Source: Marinobacterium weihaiense
GTDB taxonomy: Bacteria; Pseudomonadota; Gammaproteobacteria; Pseudomonadales; Balneatricaceae
Direction of reading: 5' to 3'
Assembly: GCF_019061305.1 (NCBI RefSeq)
Contig: NZ_JAHQZT010000001.1
Location: 310,001-374,000 of the forward strand
DNA length: 64,000 nt
Shown here in pieces: positions 63,760-64,000 of this stretch. The position numbers and the translations under genes were made by a program. The notes under the pieces are model-generated. The model saw nothing but the letters and a program-made list of their open reading frames with translations, searched no databases and was not told where the DNA came from. Each line of letters opens with the position of its first letter. The stretch's first letter is position 1.

Positions 63760-64000
63760 TCATGCGCTTAGCGCGCGATACTCTTTTTCCAAGCGTTTGG
63801 TTTCCTTCTTGGACGGCGAACCGATGACTTCCAACGCGTGGCGCAGGCGTGCACGGCTCATGTCCGGCCCCAGAATCGACATGGCATCCACCACCGATAC
63901 ACTCTGCGAGGTACCGGCAATCGCCACGAACAGCGGGAACAGGAAATCACGGATCTTGATCTCCATACCATCGGCCAGGCCCTTCAGCTCGGCAAACAGA
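63760..64000 (-). CDS. gltX: Glutamyl-tRNA synthetase (C-terminal end only)
   Basis: The final 79 codons and the stop are in the window; the frame is open to the right edge. The sequence (MEIKIRDFLFPLFVAIAGTS, SVVDAMSILGPDMSRARLRH) is the anticodon-binding C-terminus of bacterial GltX. Placement ahead of tRNA-Ala/Glu genes matches the usual order in Pseudomonas relatives. Confidence 0.93.
   Translation of the reverse strand, partial: LFAELKGLADGMEIKIRDFLFPLFVAIAGTSQSVSVVDAMSILGPDMSRARLRHALEVIGSPSKKETKRLEKEYRALSA

Overview
The window reads as chromosome from a gammaproteobacterium of the Oceanospirillales/Pseudomonadales type, marine or brackish in lifestyle. The pointers are the sdhCDAB-sucA order with a divergent type II gltA, an apbC-dcd pair, tRNA-Ala/Glu/Ala genes downstream of gltX, a TRAP carboxylate transporter, a paaABCDE operon, RND efflux and several c-di-GMP enzymes. 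This placement is inference from gene content; there is no rRNA to confirm it.

Layout. 1-7.4 kb: TCA cycle genes (sucA partial, sdhBADC on the minus strand, gltA divergent). 7.4-8.45 kb: a small Cys-rich ORF and a SLOG-fold putative molybdenum-cofactor carrier. 8.47-27.10 kb: an integrative element of about 18.6 kb inserted in the 3' half of a tRNA-Val(GAC) gene. It is bounded by a 31-bp perfect direct repeat and carries its own tRNA tail and tRNA terminator. Its left part has a tyrosine integrase, an AlpA-type regulator, a Toprim primase and a DUF927 P-loop helicase in a chain of overlapping genes. A long non-coding stretch (14.6-16.7 kb) follows, packed with small palindromes and a 7-mer repeat ladder. 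The cargo is an MmeI-like DNA methyltransferase, a RelE/HigB-like toxin-antitoxin pair, a DEAD/DEAH helicase and a GIY-YIG (T5orf172) nuclease, which together look like a restriction/defence operon. Two AT-rich genes of unknown function come next. A second, collinear copy of the 7-mer ladder (25.86-26.28 kb) then closes the cargo, so the cargo sits between two homologous arrays.

27.2-38.2 kb, all minus strand: a NarL-type two-component pair with a Cache sensor, a TRAP transporter (TakP-like binding protein), a second HisKA_3-type kinase directly downstream of a LuxP-like periplasmic receptor, a TauE/SafE permease and uvrB. 38.4-46.9 kb, plus strand: a PLP aminotransferase, a diguanylate cyclase, and a TetR-regulated RND efflux operon. 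47-50.3 kb: two uncharacterised genes after dcd, then apbC. 50.3-54.5 kb: an LplT-acyltransferase-acyl-ACP synthetase fusion driven by a TetR gene with a clear promoter and paired palindromes. 54.5-60.1 kb: an EAL phosphodiesterase, a periplasmic PPIase, and paaABCDE. 60.1-64 kb: a PPP-family phosphatase, a CHASE-GGDEF-EAL protein, an 8-bp tandem repeat (12 units), three tRNA genes and the 3' end of gltX.

The strongest candidates for something undescribed are (i) the palindrome array and the 12/15-bp-spaced 7-mer ladders flanking the defence cargo, and (ii) a LuxP-like receptor that keeps the AI-2 pocket residues but is paired with a NarX-type kinase beside a TRAP transporter.
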